A stretch of DNA of 64,000 bases from Herbidospora solisilvae (GCF_009901565.1 NZ_WXEW01000004.1:1-64000); one strand, 5' to 3'. Counted from the stretch's first letter, positions 47,497-57,407 are shown. The notes: generated by a model not told the origin, from the sequence alone. Numbers and translations are program-made.

Positions 47497-48281
47497 CCCT
47501 CCGGAGGGCCACCTTCGCGGAAGCCGTCGCCGGGGAGTGGATCAAGATCTGGACCGTGCGGTCGACGTTGTGGAGCATGTTCTCCACCGTCGTGGTGACC
47601 GTGGGACTGTCGTCGCTGCTGGCGCTGGCGTACACGTTGTCCTACGACCGGCTCGGCTTCCGGGCCCGGCTGGCCTTCGACCCGGTCGCCTACGGGCTGG
47701 CCGGGCTCAACTTCGGGGTGATCACGCTGGGCGTGCTCGGGGTGCTGGCGGTGTCGACCGAGTTCTCGTCGGGGCTCATGCGGACGTCGTTGTCGGCCGT
47801 GCCGCGCCGCTCGCGCCTGCTGGCCGCCAAGGCCGTCGTGGTGGCCGTGATCGCGCTGGTCGTGGGGCTGATCTCGTCGTTCGCGGCGTTCTTCGCATCG
47901 CAGGCGGTCTTCTCGATGCGGCGGCTCGGCGCCGGGATCGGCGACCCCGAGGTGCTGCGCGCGGTCACCGGCGGCGGGCTCTACCTCACGCTGATCGCGC
48001 TGATCTCGCTGGGTGCGGGGGCGATCGTGCGGCACACCGCCGGGGCGATCACGTCGGTGCTCGGGGTGCTGTTCGTGGCGCCGATCTTCGGGGTGTTCCT
48101 GCCGGAGGACTGGGGGCGTACCGTCCAGAAGTTCCTGCCCCCGGCGGCCGGGAGCGCGATCCTGACCACCCGCGAGACGCCGTTCACCCTGCCTCCGTGG
48201 CAGGGGTTCGGCGTCTTCGCGGGCTACACGGCCCTGGTGCTCGTGGTCGCGTTCGTGCTGTTCAGACGGCGCGACGTCTGA
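47493..48281 (+). CDS. ABC transporter permease (ABC-2 type)
   Basis: 262-residue permease with about six membrane helices; the first follows [21 protein letters not shown] in the typical ABC-2 arrangement, and [20 protein letters not shown] is the family signature. It overlaps the ATPase gene by 4 nt and the convergent rsmB by 20 bp. Confidence 0.86.
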   Translation: MTLRRATFAEAVAGEWIKIWTVRSTLWSMFSTVVVTVGLSSLLALAYTLSYDRLGFRARLAFDPVAYGLAGLNFGVITLGVLGVLAVSTEFSSGLMRTSLSAVPRRSRLLAAKAVVVAVIALVVGLISSFAAFFASQAVFSMRRLGAGIGDPEVLRAVTGGGLYLTLIALISLGAGAIVRHTAGAITSVLGVLFVAPIFGVFLPEDWGRTVQKFLPPAAGSAILTTRETPFTLPPWQGFGVFAGYTALVLVVAFVLFRRRDV

Positions 48282-49671
48282 GCAGGGCCAGGAACATCGC
48301 GTCGGTGCCGTGGCGGTGCGGCCAGAACTGGGCGTAGGGGCCGTCGCCGAGCCCCGGGACCTCGGGCAGGTAGGCGCGGGCGTCGAGCGTCTCGGCCAGC
48401 TCGCCCATGTCGCCCACGACGGCGCGCGTCTCGGCGATGTGGGGCGAGCAGGTCACGTAGGCCACCACGCCGCCGGGACGGACCGCTCGGAGCGCCTCCT
48501 TCAGGAGCGCCCGCTGGAGCGCGGTCAGGTCGGGGATGCCGCGCGGGTCACGCCGCCACCGCGCCTCGGGACGGCGGCGCAACGCCCCCAGCCCGGTGCA
48601 CGGCGCGTCGAGCATGACCCGGTCGAACACGCCCTCCCGCCACGGCGGGTTGGTGCCGTCGGCCACCACGACGGCGGCCTCCTTGGTCGCCTGCCAGACC
48701 AGCCGGGCCCGGTGTTCCTGCGAATCGCCCGCCAGCAGCCGGGCGCCCGTCTGCGCGGCCACCGCGTCGAGCAGGCCCGCCTTGCCGCCGGGGCCGGCGC
48801 ACATGTCGAGCCAGGTGCCGTCGCGGTCGTCGAGCGGCACCCGGGTCAGCGCCAGGGCGACGAGCTGGCTCGCTTCGTCCTGCACCGCCGCTCGCGCCTC
48901 GCCGACCGCCTTGAGCCGGCCGGGGTCGCCGTCGACCAGGTAGGCGCCGTAGGGCGAGTAGGGCGCGGGCTCGGCCCCGGCGTCGACGAGCTCGTCGATC
49001 GTGGCCCGGCCCGGCCGCGCGACGAGGGCCACCCGGGGCCGCTCGTTGTCGGCTTCGAGCGCCTTGGCGGTCTCGTCGATCGACCCGCCGACGGCGTCGC
49101 GCAGGGCGGTGACGATCCACTTCGGGTGGCTGTAGGTGATCGCGAGGTGGCCGATCGGGTCGTCTTCGACCGGCGGCGCGACGGCCTTCAGCCACTCGTC
49201 GAGCGAGCGCTGGCTGACCTTGCGCAGGATCGCGTTGGCGAACCGCGACGGCCCCTGGCCGACCCGCAGCCGGACCAGGTCGATCGTGGCCGAGACGGCG
49301 GCGTGGGCCGGGATGCGGGTGCGCAGGAGCTGGTGGACGCCCAGGCGCATGGCGTCGAGCAGCGGCGGGTCGATCTCCTCCGGCGGGCGGTCGCTGCAGG
49401 CGGCGATCACTTCGTCGTAGGTGCCCAGACCCCGCAGGGTGCCGTAGGCGAGCTCGGTCGCGAGGGCGGCGTCGCGGCCGGTGATGTCACGCTGGCGCAA
49501 CATCTGCGGCAGCAGCAGGTTGGCGTAGGCGTCGCGCTCGTCGACGGCCCTCATCAGGTCGTACGCCGCGTTTCTCGCCTCGTCACGGACGGGCTTGGGG
49601 GGCCTCGGAGGGCCGCCGCGCCGACCGGTGGAGCGGGCCCGTCCTGAGGGGTTGTTGCCCCGGTTCGTCAT
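48262..49671 (-). CDS. rsmB: 16S rRNA (cytosine967-C5)-methyltransferase RsmB
   Basis: 469-residue enzyme with an N-terminal NusB-like RNA-binding domain (DEARNAAYDLMRAVDERDAYANLLL) and a C-terminal SAM domain. Motif I is DMCAGPGGKAGLLDAV, the two catalytic cysteines are in LDAPCTGLGALRRRPE and AYVTCSPHIAET. A Gly/Arg/Pro-rich N-terminal tail of about 25 residues is present. ATG start. Common partner of fmt in actinomycetes. Confidence 0.94.
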   Translation of the reverse strand: MTNRGNNPSGRARSTGRRGGPPRPPKPVRDEARNAAYDLMRAVDERDAYANLLLPQMLRQRDITGRDAALATELAYGTLRGLGTYDEVIAACSDRPPEEIDPPLLDAMRLGVHQLLRTRIPAHAAVSATIDLVRLRVGQGPSRFANAILRKVSQRSLDEWLKAVAPPVEDDPIGHLAITYSHPKWIVTALRDAVGGSIDETAKALEADNERPRVALVARPGRATIDELVDAGAEPAPYSPYGAYLVDGDPGRLKAVGEARAAVQDEASQLVALALTRVPLDDRDGTWLDMCAGPGGKAGLLDAVAAQTGARLLAGDSQEHRARLVWQATKEAAVVVADGTNPPWREGVFDRVMLDAPCTGLGALRRRPEARWRRDPRGIPDLTALQRALLKEALRAVRPGGVVAYVTCSPHIAETRAVVGDMGELAETLDARAYLPEVPGLGDGPYAQFWPHRHGTDAMFLALLRRRAV

Positions 49672-49719
49672 CTGGCGGTTGCCTTCGGTTGGTGGTGGCG
49701 AGCGATCATCCAGGGTAGC

Positions 49720-50646
49720 TCAGCCCAGGTGGTCGCCTTCCCCGATTCGGGCACCGCGGGCCCAATCGCCCGCCGTCATCGGCTTCTTCCCTTCAGCCCT
49801 CACCTCGCCGAGGAGGACGGGGTGACTGGCCGTGCCGACCCAGATCCGGTTCTTCTGGACGCGGATCTCGCCCGGCGCCAGCTTCTCGGCGTCGGCGGCC
49901 GGGGTCACCGGGCCCAGTTTGAGCCGGTGGCCGCGGAACTCCGTCCAGGCGCCGGGATTGGGGGTGCAGGCCCGGATGAGCCGGTCGACCCGGAGGGCCG
50001 GGGCGGTCCAGTCGACCCGGGCGTCGTCGACCTGGATCTTGGGAGCCAGGCTGACGCCCTCGGCGGGCTGCGGGCGTGCTTCGAGGGTGCCGTCTTCGAT
50101 GCCGTCGATCGTGGCGGCCAGCAGGCCCGCGCCCGACTCGGCCAGCCGCGCCAGCAGCTCGCCGCTGCTGTCGGACGGCCGGATCTCCTCGGTCACCACG
50201 CCGAACACCGGACCGGCGTCGAGCTCCTTGACGATCCGGAACGTCGCCGCGCCGGTGATCTCGTCGCCGTGGAGCACGGCGTGCTGGACCGGGGCCGCGC
50301 CGCGCCAGGCCGGCAGCAGCGAGAAGTGCAGGTTGACCCAGCCGTGGACCGGGATGTCGAGCGCCGCCTGCGGCAGCAGCGCGCCGTAGGCGACGACCGG
50401 GCAGCAGTCGGGCGCGATCTGGCGCAGCCGGTCGAGGAAGGCGGGGTCGCCGGCCTTCGCGGGCTTCAGCACCTCGACGCCCGCCTCGGCGGCGAGCTCG
50501 GCGACCGGGCTGGGGTGGAGCCGGCGCCCACGCCCCGACTGGGCGTCGGGCCGGGTCACCACGGCCGCCACCTCGTGGCGGGAGGCCAGCAGGGCCCGCA
50601 GCGACGGGAGCGCGGTCTCGGGGGTGCCCGCGAAGACGAGACGCAC
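49720..50646 (-). CDS. fmt: Methionyl-tRNA formyltransferase
   Basis: 308-residue enzyme that formylates initiator tRNA. It has [16 protein letters not shown] at the start, the catalytic [38 protein letters not shown] and a C-terminal OB-like domain. The GTG shares its G with the last base of the def stop codon (TAGTG), so the two genes are coupled. Upstream frames belong to def. Confidence 0.96.
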   Translation of the reverse strand: MRLVFAGTPETALPSLRALLASRHEVAAVVTRPDAQSGRGRRLHPSPVAELAAEAGVEVLKPAKAGDPAFLDRLRQIAPDCCPVVAYGALLPQAALDIPVHGWVNLHFSLLPAWRGAAPVQHAVLHGDEITGAATFRIVKELDAGPVFGVVTEEIRPSDSSGELLARLAESGAGLLAATIDGIEDGTLEARPQPAEGVSLAPKIQVDDARVDWTAPALRVDRLIRACTPNPGAWTEFRGHRLKLGPVTPAADAEKLAPGEIRVQKNRIWVGTASHPVLLGEVRAEGKKPMTAGDWARGARIGEGDHLG

Positions 50647-51194
50647 TAGATGGCCCTCCCGAACGTGGCGTGCGGCGAGAACTTGACGACCGGGGCCGAC
50701 AGGCCGCTCCACTCGGCCTCGCGGACCGCCTTCATGGCGAGCTTGCGCTGCTTGGCGTCCATGCGGTCGATGAACAGGATGCCGTCGAGGTGGTCGGTCT
50801 CGTGCTGCAGGCAGCGGGCCATCAGGTCGGTGCCCTCGATCGTGACCGGGTCGCCGTGCATGTTGAAGCCCTTGGCGACCGCGCGGATCGCGCGCGGCGT
50901 CGGGAAGGCCAGGCCGGGGAAGGACAGGCAGCCCTCCTCGCCCTCCTCGTCGCACTCTTCGCCCAGGTCGAGGACCGGGTTCACCAGATGGCCGACCACG
51001 TCGTCGATGTTGTAGGTGAAGACGCGGAGCCCGACGCCGATCTGCGGGGCGGCGAGGCCGGCGCCCGGGGCGTCCATCATCGTGTCGGTCAGGTCTTTGA
51101 CGAGCTTGCGCAGTTCCTTGTCGAAGGTCTTCACCGGCTCCGCCGGAGTGCGCAACACGGGGTCGCCGAACAGGCGGATCGGCTGAACTGCCAC
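50646..51194 (-). CDS. def: Peptide deformylase
   Basis: 182-residue metallo-enzyme that removes the formyl group from nascent proteins, the reverse partner of fmt. The three metal-binding motifs are [20 protein letters not shown] and [14 protein letters not shown] start with AAGGAG upstream. One of the two deformylases common in actinomycetes is likely encoded here; another may exist elsewhere. Confidence 0.96.
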   Translation of the reverse strand: MAVQPIRLFGDPVLRTPAEPVKTFDKELRKLVKDLTDTMMDAPGAGLAAPQIGVGLRVFTYNIDDVVGHLVNPVLDLGEECDEEGEEGCLSFPGLAFPTPRAIRAVAKGFNMHGDPVTIEGTDLMARCLQHETDHLDGILFIDRMDAKQRKLAMKAVREAEWSGLSAPVVKFSPHATFGRAI

Positions 51195-51239
51195 CAGAAG
51201 GCTCCTTGGACTAGGGATCAGCCAAGTTTAAGGGCGGTC

Positions 51240-52469
51240 TCAGCGCGACCGGGTCTTCATCGCCGCCTTGCGCGCGGCCTTGGCGACCACGACGTCGGGA
51301 TGGTTCTTGCCGAGCAGCTCCAGCACGGCCAGCGCGTCGGGGTGGTCGGCCGCGCCCATGACGGGCACCAGGCTGAGCAGGTCGTCGCCGAGCACGTCGA
51401 GGTCGCCGCCCTTGGCGGGGGCGCCGAGGTAGAGCAGGGCGGCCAGGGTGTCGACGGCCACCCAGGCGCCGTCGGCCTCGCCGAGGGCCGGGGCGTCGAA
51501 GTCGCGCACGCCCAGCCAGGCGGCGGCGTAGCGCCACATCAGCGGCTCGTCGAGCGCCTCACGCACGGCCGGGGCGGCCTCCGGGCCGAGCTCCTCCAGG
51601 ATGGTGCCGGCGGTGCCGCGCTGGGCGGCGTTGCCGGTCGCGGCGATCTTGATCAGGTCGCGGGCGGCCTCCTCGGGGGCCCGCCGCTCCAGCCACAGGC
51701 TCGCCGCGCTCGCCGACGCCTTCCCGGCGATCAGCGCGTCGATGAGCTCGCCGGCGGTCAGCAGGGCCAGGCCCTCGATCTCGCTCAGCGAGGGGGCGTC
51801 GTGGCCCTCGCGCAGCAGGTCGCGGCGGACCGCCCAGACGCCGATCGGGGTGAGCCGCACCGAGTCGGCGCCCGCCGACTCGATCAGCCCGCAGTAGGCC
51901 AGCAGCTCCATCGCCGCGGCCAGCTCGTCGGGCAGGGCCAGGCGCAGCCGCCGCAGCTCCTGGAGCCCGGCCTCGCAGCCGACCTCGTGAGCCTGCAGGA
52001 TGCCGGTGGTGAGCAGCGGCAACGCCATGCCCTCGCGCACCGAGTACATCGTGGCCAGGATCTCGGTCAGGTGCTCGTCGACGACGGCCGAGCCGGTCAG
52101 CCCCTGCTCGTCGGTCCGGTCGAGCACGTCCATGACGACGCCGTCCCAGAACTCCATCGTGTCGCGCACCCCCGGCCCCGGCCGGGCGCCCTCGGGGGTG
52201 ATCTCGACGAGGCGGCCGTTGACCGCCACGATCCAGAGCAGCCGCAGGCGGTCGGCCTTCAGGCCGAGGTCGTGGACGGCCCGGGCGGCGTCGTCGGGCC
52301 GGAGAACGTGATCGTCGGCGACGGGGCGGGTGCCGGTCCAGGCGGCGAGGCGGGCCGCGTCGCGTACCAGGGGGACCGCCCGCACCTGAGCGGCGAGCTC
52401 GTCGTCGAGCGCCAGCTCGACCGGCGGGAAGGTGAGCACGTCGCTGTCGAGGATCGCTGAACCTGGCAT
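51240..52469 (-). CDS. Hypothetical protein, paralogue A of a tandem pair
   Basis: 409-residue, mostly helical protein that I do not recognise. It shares a row of blocks with the following gene (52493-54178): RAVPLVRDAARLAAW, TGSAVVDEHLTEIL, RLTPIGVWAVRRDLL, GAWVAVDTLAALL and the C-terminal HPDALAVLELLGKNHPDVV with AKAARKAAMKTRSR. The C-terminal part repeats a lysine/arginine-rich helix. The pattern is that of a HEAT-like or other helical repeat fold, which I infer only from composition. Same strand as def, 45 bp upstream of it. Confidence 0.75.
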   Translation of the reverse strand: MPGSAILDSDVLTFPPVELALDDELAAQVRAVPLVRDAARLAAWTGTRPVADDHVLRPDDAARAVHDLGLKADRLRLLWIVAVNGRLVEITPEGARPGPGVRDTMEFWDGVVMDVLDRTDEQGLTGSAVVDEHLTEILATMYSVREGMALPLLTTGILQAHEVGCEAGLQELRRLRLALPDELAAAMELLAYCGLIESAGADSVRLTPIGVWAVRRDLLREGHDAPSLSEIEGLALLTAGELIDALIAGKASASAASLWLERRAPEEAARDLIKIAATGNAAQRGTAGTILEELGPEAAPAVREALDEPLMWRYAAAWLGVRDFDAPALGEADGAWVAVDTLAALLYLGAPAKGGDLDVLGDDLLSLVPVMGAADHPDALAVLELLGKNHPDVVVAKAARKAAMKTRSR

Positions 52470-52492
52470 TCCTGCAACTTACTCCACACTGG

Positions 52493-54178
52493 TCACCTGA
52501 TACCCCGCGAACGAGCCTTGAAGGCGGCCTTCCTGGCGGCCTTGGCGGCGTTGCGGTCGGGCAGGGTGTGGCCGAGCAGTTCGAGCACCTGCACGACGTC
52601 GGGGTGCTCCACCTTCCACATGTCCTCGATCACCTCGGGCGACGGCCCGGAGGCGGCCATGTTCTCGGCGAACGACTGGGGATCGGCCTCGGCGGCCGGG
52701 ATCGCCAGGGCGAGCATGTCGACGCTGACCCACAGCATCTCGTCTTCGGTCAGCGGCGGCGCCCCCAGGCGGCGGGCCGACAACCAGTGGATGACGTGGG
52801 GCCGCAGCTCGGGGTCGGACAGGTAGCGCCGGACGGCGGGCTCGGCCTCGAACCCCAGCCGGTCGACGATCGTGACGGCCACCCCGCGCACCTCGGCCGG
52901 CGCGCCGACGACCGCTTCGAGCAGCTCCCCGGCGGCCTCCGCCGGGGACCGGGCGCCCAGCCACCGGACGATGTCGGGCTCGGCCGCCTCGGGCGTGATC
53001 CCGTCGGACAGCAGCCCCGCGATGAGCCCGCTCGCGTCGCCCTCGGCCAGGTCGGGCGCGATGGGGGCGTCGAGGCCGAGCTCGGCGTACATCTCCCGGA
53101 TCCCCCACATGCCGTGAGGGGTCAGCACCAGACCCTCGTCGGTGATGGCGACGGTGCCCGCGGCGACGAGCCCTTCGAGGGCCTCGGTCAGGTCGCCCAC
53201 CGGCCCGTCGTCGGCCACCTCGCTCAGATAGTCGCCCACGGCCTCGACCGGGACCGGGACCTGGAGCCGGTAGAGCAGGTCGTGGATGGCGTAGACCTCC
53301 TTGTCGACCACCGCCGACCCGGTGACCTCGCCGCGGTCCTCGCCCAGGAACTCCACCAGCCCCACCCAGAGGTCGAGCACGTCTTCGTCGGCCCGCTCCT
53401 CAAGGGCCCGGAACCCCGCCTCGGCGCTCACCTGGACGCCGTCGAGCTCGGCGAGCCCGAGCTCCAGCGCGAGCCCCCAGGCGACCGACGGCCGGGCCAC
53501 CCCCCGCCCCGCGAGCTCCTTGGCGTCTTTGACCCTGAGGGCCTTGCGGGTGGTCGCGGTGGCGCCGTGCTCGACCATCCAGGCCACGACGGTGTGGGCG
53601 TCGCGCAGCAGCGGCACCTCGCGCACCATCTTGGCGACCTCGCCGGGCGCGGCCAGCCGCACCGACGGCAGCGGCGCGCAGCCGGGACAGTCGCAGTCTT
53701 CGTCGAGGGTGAGGCTGCGCCCCTGCCCGAGCCGCGGCGCGGCGTCGTCGACCCCCGGCTCGATGAGCTCGAAGGTGTCGGCGCCGATGACGCTGAAGAT
53801 GCTCTTCGCCATGCCGAACTTGGACGAGTCGGCCAGCGCGGCCGGCATCAGCGGCCCTACCCGGTCGAGCGTGGCCCGCATCTCGGCGGCGGTCGTGCCG
53901 TCGACCGCGCCGGTGGCGGCCAGGAAGTCGACGAGCGAGTGGGCGGCCGCGACCGTTCCCGGCGCGCTGTCGGGCGGGGTGATCACCTTGCGCGGGTAGA
54001 TCTCCAGCAGCAGTTCCTCGAAAGTGGCGGGCCGGAAATCCCCCGGCGCGGCGACCTCCAGGTAGTCACTGGCGTAGTCGCACAGCAGCCTGACCTCATC
54101 GGCATCGGGCGTGACGCCGTTCTCGTGCCCCCACACACGCAGGCCGTCGATGGCCCGGTTCACCCATTCGATCGACAC
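52493..54178 (-). CDS. Hypothetical protein, paralogue B of a tandem pair, with Cys cluster
   Basis: 561-residue protein, larger paralogue of the gene that follows it downstream. Its extra N-terminal region of about 150 residues starts MSIEWVNRAIDGLRVWG and ends near DEDCDCPGCAPLP, a CxCxxC cluster that could bind a metal. The shared part contains REVPLLRDAHTVVAW, TGSAVVDKEVYAIHDLL, LTPHGMWGIREMY and, at the end, HPDVVQVLELLGHTLPD and AKAARKAAFKARSR. I do not recognise a family. Transcribed toward the shorter paralogue with a 23-bp gap. Confidence 0.75.
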   Translation of the reverse strand: MSIEWVNRAIDGLRVWGHENGVTPDADEVRLLCDYASDYLEVAAPGDFRPATFEELLLEIYPRKVITPPDSAPGTVAAAHSLVDFLAATGAVDGTTAAEMRATLDRVGPLMPAALADSSKFGMAKSIFSVIGADTFELIEPGVDDAAPRLGQGRSLTLDEDCDCPGCAPLPSVRLAAPGEVAKMVREVPLLRDAHTVVAWMVEHGATATTRKALRVKDAKELAGRGVARPSVAWGLALELGLAELDGVQVSAEAGFRALEERADEDVLDLWVGLVEFLGEDRGEVTGSAVVDKEVYAIHDLLYRLQVPVPVEAVGDYLSEVADDGPVGDLTEALEGLVAAGTVAITDEGLVLTPHGMWGIREMYAELGLDAPIAPDLAEGDASGLIAGLLSDGITPEAAEPDIVRWLGARSPAEAAGELLEAVVGAPAEVRGVAVTIVDRLGFEAEPAVRRYLSDPELRPHVIHWLSARRLGAPPLTEDEMLWVSVDMLALAIPAAEADPQSFAENMAASGPSPEVIEDMWKVEHPDVVQVLELLGHTLPDRNAAKAARKAAFKARSRGIR

Positions 54179-54231
54179 AGGGAGACGCTAACGGGTTACT
54201 GACCGCATCGCGAATCGACGCCCTCGCCCCT

Positions 54232-54290
54232 AGATCAGGTCACAGCAGATCAACCACCCCGATCCCCACCCTGACCACCTCGGAGACCCC
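54232..54290 (-). pseudogene. Decayed second copy of the priA 3' end
   Basis: On the minus strand this segment reads SEVVRVGIGVVDLL followed by a stop, against AEVVRVDIDPLDLL and a stop at the true priA end (54453). The two DNA segments align without gaps over about 57 bp, at roughly 70 percent identity by eye, including the bases after the stop. The segment lies 160 bp beyond priA in the 274-bp gap before paralogue B. It is most simply a remnant of a duplication. Confidence 0.6.
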
Positions 54291-54452
54291 GGCGGACGAC
54301 GGGCCCATGGCCACCCGGGCCCCTTTTGGGACGGCCCCTTTCGAACCCCGGCTTGGCCGAGCGGGGCCGGCCGAACCTCGGGTCCGCCGCGGTCCGGGTC
54401 TGCGCGCGGCCCGCCGACCGGACCGGCGGCCCCACAGCCGGTCAGCGGCAGG

Positions 54453-57344
54453 TCACAACAGGTCGAGGGGATCGATGTCCACCCGGACCACCTCGGCGGC
54501 CTTCCGTGCCGACCGGACCCCCGCGGCGCCCTTGAGGACCCTGGCCAGCTCGGCCCCCCTGGCCTTGGGCGCCCGCAGCACCGCCCGCTCCTCTCCGGCA
54601 CGCCCTACCGGCACCGGCCCCAGCACCTCCACGCCCTCCGGAAGCGCGGCGATCCCGAGCATCTCCCTGATCGCGGCGGGCGACCCGGTGAGCGTGGCGA
54701 CGTGGGTGACCGGCGGGAACCCGAGCTCGGCCCGGTCGCGGAGTTCACGTTCGGCGTGCGTGACCGGATCCCACCGGACGAGCGCCTGGGTGACCGGCGC
54801 CTGCCCGTCGGCGAGCACGACCACCTCCCCGCCCGGCCGCACCAGCGCCGCGGCGTTGAGCCACCGCCGGAGCGCCTCCTCGGCGGCCCTGAGGTCGGGC
54901 CTGCTCAGCATGGCCCACCCGTCGAGCAGCGCCGCGGCCGCGTAGCCGCCCTCCGCGACGGGCTCGGCCCCCGGCGTGGCCACCACGAGCGCCGCCGTGC
55001 CCGGCACCGACGCGAGCACCCCGTCCCGCCCCGACGTCGTGACCCGGGTGGACGGAAAGGCCCGCCCCAGTTCCTCAGCCGTCCTGCGCGCCCCCACGAC
55101 GGCCGCTCGCAGGCGCGGGGACCCGCAGTTGTGGCAGCGCCAGTCGCCGGCGATCCGGCCGCACCAGCGGCAGTAGGGCGCCGCGTGCCCGTTCGTCAGC
55201 GCCAGCGGACCGGAACAGTTCGTGCACCGCGCCCGGGTCCGGCAGTTCTGGCAGTTCAGCGCAGGGAGATACCCGCGCCTGGGCACCTGGACGAGCACCG
55301 GCCCCCGCTCCAGCCCCGCCTTGAGCGCCCGCCACGCGACACTGGGCAACCGGGCGGCCTTCGCCGCCTGGTCCCGCCCGAGCTCGGCGTCGTCTCCGGC
55401 GGGCCGCACCCGGGGCGCCCACCGCCTGACCTCCTCACGGGCGGCGGTCAGCGGCCTGGCCCACCCGGTGGCGATGAGCCGCGTCCCTTCCGCGGTCCGC
55501 GCGTAGCCTCCGATGAGCATCGCCGCACCCGCCGCGTGCACCCGGGTGGCCAGGACCTCCCGGGCGTGCGGGTAGGGCGCCAGCCGCTCGGAGTGCAGGT
55601 CGTCGCCGTCGTCCCAGAGCACCGCGAGCCCCAGGTCCCGCACGGGCGCGAACGCCGTCGCCCGGTTCCCCACGGCGACCGTGACCTCACCCCGCAACAC
55701 CCTGAGCCACCGCCGATACCGCTCGGCGGGCCCCAGGTCAGCGGTGATGGTGACGTGGGGGGTGTCCTGGAGCGCGGCGCCGACGAGCGCGACGTCCTTC
55801 CCGTCGGGGACGACCACGACGACCCCGCGGCCGGCCGCGACGGTCTGCCGAACGGCTTCGGCGACCGCCCCGGGCCAGGTCGGCGGCCCGCCCGGCAGGG
55901 CGGTCCAGACGGCCCGCACCGGCCGCCCTTCCCGGAGCCCGGCGAGAAACGAGAGCCCGGCGGAATAGGCGCCCCAGTAGTCAGTGACGAGACCACCCGA
56001 CTCCTGGACGGGGCCCGGAGCGGCCTCCGCCGCTGTCCCATGTCCGGAAATTTCGGGATCCGCCCTCCACCCGGGACCGCCGCCCGCATGGCGCACCACA
56101 GACCCAGCGAGATCCCCAGGTCCCACCTTGTCGGCCGTTTCGGGATCTGCACCGGTCGCTAGACCGCCCGAAATTTCGTGACCCGCCCCGGATGCCGACC
56201 CGCCTTCAACACCGGATGCCCCGACTGATGAGTGCCCCGCCCTCCTCGCGCCGCCCGAAACCTCATGGCCTGCCCCGGACGCCGGCCCACCCACAACCCG
56301 GGATGCCCCGGTGCGTGACGGCGCCACCCCGCCCAGGCTCCCCGAACCGCCGTGACCCGCTCCGGATGCCGACCCGCCTTCAACACGGGAGCCCTCGGCT
56401 TGCTCGACAAGGGATGCCCCGACTTGAAAGGGCGTCGCCTTCTCCGCACCGCCCGAAATTTCGGCATCTGCCCCCAGCTCAGCCCGGGCATCCATGCCAT
56501 CCGGAAGCCCCCGAATCGTCCCTGATCCGGAGAGGGCTACACCATCCAAGCCACCCGATATTTCGGGATCGGCGCTCGGCTCGACCTCGGCATCAGACGC
56601 CCCGGCCCCAGAGAACCCCGAACTTCCCGCGCCACCCGACATCTCGGCCCCAGGCAAGGACTCGCCACCCTCAGACCCAGAGAATCCCGTTTTCCCTGCG
56701 CCCCCCGGCATCTCCGCACCGGGCAAGGACTGCCCGCCACCACCCGAAACGTCAGCACCCCCCCGGCCGGAAGACACCGCACCAGGCAAGGAGAGGTCGC
56801 CACCCGCAACGTCAGCACCCGCCCGTCCGGAAACCACCGCGGCATCCCCCAGCCGCACGGTCACCCCGCCCCCGCGCCGCCCGCCCGCGGCCGCCGACTC
56901 ACGCCCCGCCTCCACCCGCGCGTGCCGAGGCGGGATCGCCAGCCGCAGCACGTCGGACAACGTCCCCGCATACCGGTCGGCCACCGCCCGCGCCAGAGCG
57001 GCGATCTCCGCCGTCAGCACCCGCTCCGGCGAGATCACCCGGTCGAGGAAGAGCAGCGCCCCCTGATGCTCACTGGACTCCACCCGCTCCAGCAGAAAGG
57101 CATCGGTCAGTTTCCCCGCGAACCGTACCCGCACCCGAACCCCGGGCAGGGCGACGTCGTCGAGGGAGGCGGGCACGAGATAGTCGAAGGGCCGGTCGAG
57201 GTGCGGCAGGGGGTTGTCGACCACGACCCGCGCGACCGGGAGAAGGTCAGCGGGTGCGGGTGCGCCTGCGGCCCTCCCTCGGGCTCCCGGGGAGGTCGCG
57301 TCGGAGGGAAGCGCGATCAGCGCCTCCTGCGAACCCTCGCTCAC
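54453..57344 (-). CDS. priA: Primosomal protein N' PriA (ATPase-deficient type) with 300-residue insertion
   Basis: 963 residues. The 3'-DNA-binding domain covers about 37-148 (VARVVVDNPLPHLDRPFDYLVP). Residues 150-450 are a Gly/Ala/Ser-rich insertion with imperfect repeats (GAEMSGGAG, VEGGSASGAGHEISGG). The helicase-like core follows, but Walker A reads ALPGGPPTWP and the Walker B position reads LWDDGDDLH, so ATPase activity is probably lost, as in other actinomycete PriA proteins. Eight zinc-binding cysteines remain (CQNC, CTNC, CRWC, CHNC). Without the insertion the length would be about 660, which is normal. GTG at 57344 chosen; a TTG three codons earlier is possible. Confidence 0.9.
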   Translation of the reverse strand: MSEGSQEALIALPSDATSPGARGRAAGAPAPADLLPVARVVVDNPLPHLDRPFDYLVPASLDDVALPGVRVRVRFAGKLTDAFLLERVESSEHQGALLFLDRVISPERVLTAEIAALARAVADRYAGTLSDVLRLAIPPRHARVEAGRESAAAGGRRGGGVTVRLGDAAVVSGRAGADVAGGDLSLPGAVSSGRGGADVSGGGGQSLPGAEMPGGAGKTGFSGSEGGESLPGAEMSGGAGSSGFSGAGASDAEVEPSADPEISGGLDGVALSGSGTIRGLPDGMDARAELGADAEISGGAEKATPFQVGASLVEQAEGSRVEGGSASGAGHGGSGSLGGVAPSRTGASRVVGGPASGAGHEVSGGARRAGHSSVGASGVEGGSASGAGHEISGGLATGADPETADKVGPGDLAGSVVRHAGGGPGWRADPEISGHGTAAEAAPGPVQESGGLVTDYWGAYSAGLSFLAGLREGRPVRAVWTALPGGPPTWPGAVAEAVRQTVAAGRGVVVVVPDGKDVALVGAALQDTPHVTITADLGPAERYRRWLRVLRGEVTVAVGNRATAFAPVRDLGLAVLWDDGDDLHSERLAPYPHAREVLATRVHAAGAAMLIGGYARTAEGTRLIATGWARPLTAAREEVRRWAPRVRPAGDDAELGRDQAAKAARLPSVAWRALKAGLERGPVLVQVPRRGYLPALNCQNCRTRARCTNCSGPLALTNGHAAPYCRWCGRIAGDWRCHNCGSPRLRAAVVGARRTAEELGRAFPSTRVTTSGRDGVLASVPGTAALVVATPGAEPVAEGGYAAAALLDGWAMLSRPDLRAAEEALRRWLNAAALVRPGGEVVVLADGQAPVTQALVRWDPVTHAERELRDRAELGFPPVTHVATLTGSPAAIREMLGIAALPEGVEVLGPVPVGRAGEERAVLRAPKARGAELARVLKGAAGVRSARKAAEVVRVDIDPLDLL

Positions 57345-57371
57345 AAGGCCCAAGTCCTAGCAGCAACCAAA

Positions 57372-57399
57372 AGATCCCCGGGCCGGAGCCCGGGGATCT
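57372..57399 (-). terminator. Rho-independent terminator after metK
   Basis: A perfect 12-bp stem, AGATCCCCGGGC and GCCCGGGGATCT, with a 4-base loop TCCG, is followed on the minus strand by TTTTGG. It lies 8 bp beyond the metK stop and should separate metK from priA, whose start is 28 bp further on. Confidence 0.85.
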
Positions 57400-57407
57400 G
57401 GGGAAAA

